In this document: positions 30,776 through 32,376 of the stretch, piece by piece
How the letters are laid out: every line of letters starts with the position of its first letter
How positions within the stretch are numbered: the stretch's first letter is position 1
Assembly (NCBI RefSeq): GCF_052065355.1
Contig: NZ_JBQHUF010000021.1
Coordinates: 1-32,376 of the forward strand
Length of the DNA stretch: 32,376 bases
From: Flavonifractor sp052065355
GTDB taxonomy: Bacteria; Bacillota; Clostridia; Oscillospirales; Oscillospiraceae
Reading direction: 5' to 3'
The notes under the pieces: generated by a model
Seen by the model: the letters and a program-made list of their open reading frames with translations, nothing else
The model's database searches: none
What the model was told of the DNA's origin: nothing
Program-made: the position numbers and the translations under genes

Positions 30776-31389
30776 AGGTCCCCGTCCTCCTTGCGGTGGT
30801 CTTTTAATAGGTGAAGCTGCCGCTGGAAGTCCCGAATGTCGGAAATGGGGTAATAACGAATGTCAAAACCAAAACTGCCGCCGGGGAAGGAAACGATAAA
30901 AAGAGATTTTCGACTGACAAAAAATTTGACTAGCAGGAAAACAGCAACGCCTATCATTCCAAGTCCACCATAAGCCGCCACACCGCCGCCGCCGCCATAA
31001 CCTGCTAACCACAAGACGCAAAAACTACCTATGACAGCCAGCAGTAATCCTCCAACCAAGGCACCGATGTTTCTTGTGTAAGAAAAATTGCTGAAGGTAA
31101 TATCCTCAATAGATACAATGCCTTCCTCAGTGGTTACTTTCATGTCTTTACCCGAACCGCTGAAATTCCTGCCCTTGTAGTAAAATCGCTTCTGGGTCAG
31201 GATGCCTACGCCCTTCGACACCGTGCCGCCGGATAGGAAATTTTGCAAATAGTTGCTGCCGATGGTGGACACAATGCTCTCGCTCTGGTCTACCAAGATA
31301 CTTGCGCCCTTTTGCGGGGCCGCCCCTCCGCTGGGGGTGTAGTTCTGGGTCTCAATGGCGGTATCCCAGCCGCCGCTTTGGTTACTCAT
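30772..31389 (-). CDS. Membrane protein of the PH-like trio, member 1
   Basis: A 205-residue protein and first gene of the cargo operon. After a polar N-terminus, residues 31-100 form a PH-like domain containing GVGILTQKRFYYKGRNF. It is interrupted by two membrane segments (108-129 and 140-158) joined by a glycine-rich turn (GYGGGGGVAAYGGLG). The tail SLFIVSFPGGSFGFDIRYYPISDIRDFQRQLHLLKD (162-197) is the clearest version of the motif shared by all three. GAAAGGA eight bases before the ATG supports the start. Related membrane PH-like proteins occur in Firmicutes, but no function is established that I can name; a sensing or immunity role at the membrane is only a guess. Confidence 0.72.
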   Translation of the reverse strand: MSNQSGGWDTAIETQNYTPSGGAAPQKGASILVDQSESIVSTIGSNYLQNFLSGGTVSKGVGILTQKRFYYKGRNFSGSGKDMKVTTEEGIVSIEDITFSNFSYTRNIGALVGGLLLAVIGSFCVLWLAGYGGGGGVAAYGGLGMIGVAVFLLVKFFVSRKSLFIVSFPGGSFGFDIRYYPISDIRDFQRQLHLLKDHRKEDGDL

Positions 31390-31438
31390 AATATCAGTCC
31401 TTTCAAGCTTTCATTCGCACACTTGCTGTGCTGCTCAA

Positions 31439-31535
31439 ATTGTATTCTAACATAACAATAATATAGTTACAATACTTTCATATAATACCATCAAGCTTAA
31501 CGATAAAATAGCTACAAAAGGATGGTGTTGAAAGT
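31439..31535. promoter_or_regulatory. Divergent promoter/operator region of the cargo operon and XRE gene
   Basis: On the minus strand TTGTAA (31472-31467), 17 bases and TAGAAT (31449-31444) form the cargo promoter. An inverted repeat ATTGTA/TACAAT (31439-31444, 31468-31473) overlaps both promoter elements. A second composite repeat, ACTTTCA and ACCATC (31474-31480, 31487-31492) against GATGGT and TGAAAGT (31521-31526, 31529-31535), flanks the plus-strand TATAAT (31481-31486 region) and reaches the XRE start codon. These are likely XRE operators; binding is inferred. Confidence 0.55.
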
Positions 31536-31847
31536 ATGGATGTTCTGGAAAGGCTGCACCAGCTGTTGGAAAGTCAAGGATGGACAACCTATCGTCTGGC
31601 AAAAAACAGCAACTTGTCCCATGCCACAATAGCAAATATCTATAAGCGCAATACCATTCCTTCGGTCTCCACTTTAGAAGCAATTTGCAAAGGGTTTGGC
31701 ATAACACTTTCACAGTTCTTTGCAGAGGGGGAAATGGTGGAGCTGACCCCGGACCTGGATGCGGTATTCCGTCAATGGGCGAATCTAACGCCTCGGCAAA
31801 AAAAGGCAGTATTAGAAATCATGAAAGCCATGAATGAAAAAACATAA
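31536..31847 (+). CDS. XRE-family transcriptional regulator
   Basis: A 103-residue DNA-binding protein. The helix-turn-helix spans about 17-40 (TTYRLAKNSNLSHATIANIYKRNTIPS), followed by the usual TLEAICKGFGITLSQFF. The C-terminal part (LTPDLDAVFRQWANLTPRQKKAVLEIMKAM) is a common dimerisation tail in clostridial mobile elements. It is divergent from the cargo operon and shares its 146-base control region, so it probably represses that operon and itself. AAAGG lies rather far (14 bases) from the ATG, suggesting weak translation. A terminator follows at once. Confidence 0.9.
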   Translation: MDVLERLHQLLESQGWTTYRLAKNSNLSHATIANIYKRNTIPSVSTLEAICKGFGITLSQFFAEGEMVELTPDLDAVFRQWANLTPRQKKAVLEIMKAMNEKT

Positions 31848-31891
31848 AAAGCCCGGACACTTGAGAGGCGTACAAGTGTTCCGAGCTTTTT
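31847..31891 (+). terminator. Terminator of the XRE gene
   Basis: AAAAGCCCGGACACTTG (31847-31863) pairs almost fully with CAAGTGTTCCGAGCTTTT (31873-31890), followed by T. It begins at the last base of the stop codon. Confidence 0.82.
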
Positions 31892-32247
31892 GTTGTTCAG
31901 AGAGAGGCTTGTCCGGTAACCTGAGAGCCAGTGGCCCGCCACGGGCGGAGCCTGGGCAAGTGACAGAGCCTAAGCAAGGCGGGGAATAAGGTGGGTACGC
32001 TCCTTCGCAATCCCCCGCTGGTTGGTGGTGGTTACCTGTGGCCTCGTCCCCGTGGGGATTGCTGTCGCTCTGACGCCCTGCGGGGCGTGGGATAGGCAGG
32101 GCCGAGAGGGACAGCACTGCTCGGTCTGTCTGCTACCACACCACAATAGACACAGGGACCAGAGCATAACAAAACCGGGGACCAGCTTCTTGCCGGTCCC
32201 CGGTTCTGTTCAATTTACCACTCGCCCGTCTGCCTGTCCTTGGGTTT
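31892..32247. other. Non-coding structured end of the element
   Basis: No convincing gene lies in these 356 bases. Several inverted repeats are present: GCAATCCCC/GGGGATTGC (32007-32015 with 32054-32062) enclosing 38 bases, ACGCCC-TGCG-GGGCGT (32073-32088), and AACCGGGGACC/GGTCCCCGGTT (32173-32183 with 32195-32205). The last is followed on the minus strand by TTTTGTTATG and could stop transcription entering from the right. The region could contain the transfer or replication origin, or a structured RNA; nothing in the sequence decides between these. Confidence 0.45.
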
Positions 32248-32284
32248 CCTTATGGGACACGGGCAAATGGCAGCGGCCCCGTTT
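32248..32284. other. attR of the 9.15-kb element
   Basis: The element side CCTTATGGGACACGGGCA (32248-32265) meets the right arm of the eno terminator at AA (32266-32267), followed by TGGCAGCGGCCCCGTTTT. Identity with the intact copy begins exactly at that AA. The element arm is a near-perfect inverted copy of the arm at attL. Confidence 0.92.
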
Positions 32285-32376
32285 TATATGTCGCCCGGCT
32301 CCTCCTGGGGCCCCATCACAGATGGGGCGGCGCTTTGCGCCGTACAAGCGTTTTGGGCTTGCCCAAAACCTTGGCG

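Larger units (their letters stand above)
23115..32267. mobile_element. 9,153-bp integrative mobilizable-type element inserted in the eno terminator
   Basis: The element is bounded by attL (core 23113-23114) and attR (core 32266-32267). Joining its ends gives an attP with 18-base arms, CCTTATGGGACACGGGCA and the complement of GGGCCATGTCCCATAAGG, matching at 15 of 18 positions around AA. Genes run mainly right to left. They are a TnpX-like recombinase, a TnpW-like protein, an HUH Rep, an ATPase, its membrane partner, a small accessory protein, a helical unknown and three related membrane proteins; an XRE regulator faces the other way. No type IV secretion genes are present, so transfer would need a helper. 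No antibiotic resistance or virulence gene is recognised. Confidence 0.92.

Noticed and set aside
23115..32267. Filamentous-phage (inovirus) prophage
   Set aside because: A Rep, an ATPase and a small accessory protein would fit, but no major coat protein with signal peptide is visible and the ATPase lacks a membrane segment. A TnpX recombinase with TnpW fits an IME better. It remains a minority alternative.
1..32376. tRNA or rRNA genes and CRISPR arrays
   Set aside because: No cloverleaf-like segments with conserved T-arm sequence and no regularly spaced short repeats were seen. The element target is a terminator, not a tRNA gene.

Overview
The window looks like chromosome from a high-GC gut clostridium of the Oscillospiraceae type (Flavonifractor, Lawsonibacter or Intestinimonas relatives). 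This rests on strong AGGAGG ribosome sites, a T-box in front of thrS, clostridial TnpX-type serine recombinases with a TnpW-like protein, and GC-rich housekeeping genes. The assignment comes from gene content; no database was searched.

Layout. Bases 1-1340 are the right end of a first integrated element, of which only the C-terminal part of a large serine recombinase is visible. Bases 1345-5055 (minus strand) hold a CYTH protein, the lysine exporter lysO, and a TGS-less thrS under a threonine T-box. Bases 5056-5330 are non-coding and contain a very strong hairpin and a candidate small RNA. Bases 5366-8449 hold nadE and a split chromate-type transporter pair. Bases 8576-14299 hold a promoter with a leader terminator, then a five-gene branched-chain-amino-acid-type (LIV) ABC transporter ending in a creatininase-family hydrolase. 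Bases 14298-16829 (minus) hold proB, proA and a small unknown gene. Bases 16969-22862 hold the lower-glycolysis operon trmL-pgk-tpiA-gpmI-eno.

The most interesting part is 22761-32376. The last 50 or so bases of the eno gene, its terminator and downstream DNA are tandemly duplicated with a 270-bp period. A 9,153-bp integrative element sits exactly inside the second copy of the terminator. The att sites can be read directly: attB is the eno terminator palindrome, attP is an 18-bp imperfect inverted repeat, and the shared core is AA. The element carries a TnpX-like recombinase, a TnpW-like protein, an HUH replication protein or relaxase, an FtsK/TcpA-like ATPase with a separate proline-hinged membrane partner, and a small replication-accessory-type protein. 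Its cargo is an operon of three related membrane proteins plus a large helical protein, with a divergent XRE repressor. It looks like an integrative mobilizable element (IME).

The right end of the first element (1310-1346) has the same geometry (CTTATG, 16 bases, CAGCGG) and also abuts half of a rho-independent terminator. Two related recombinases in one window therefore appear to use transcription terminators as attachment sites.

The housekeeping genes form coherent units: amino-acid metabolism (thrS, proBA, lysO), NAD synthesis, uptake of an amide or amino-acid-like solute with a hydrolase, and triose metabolism from 3-phosphoglycerate kinase to enolase. The gap gene is not present next to pgk in this window.
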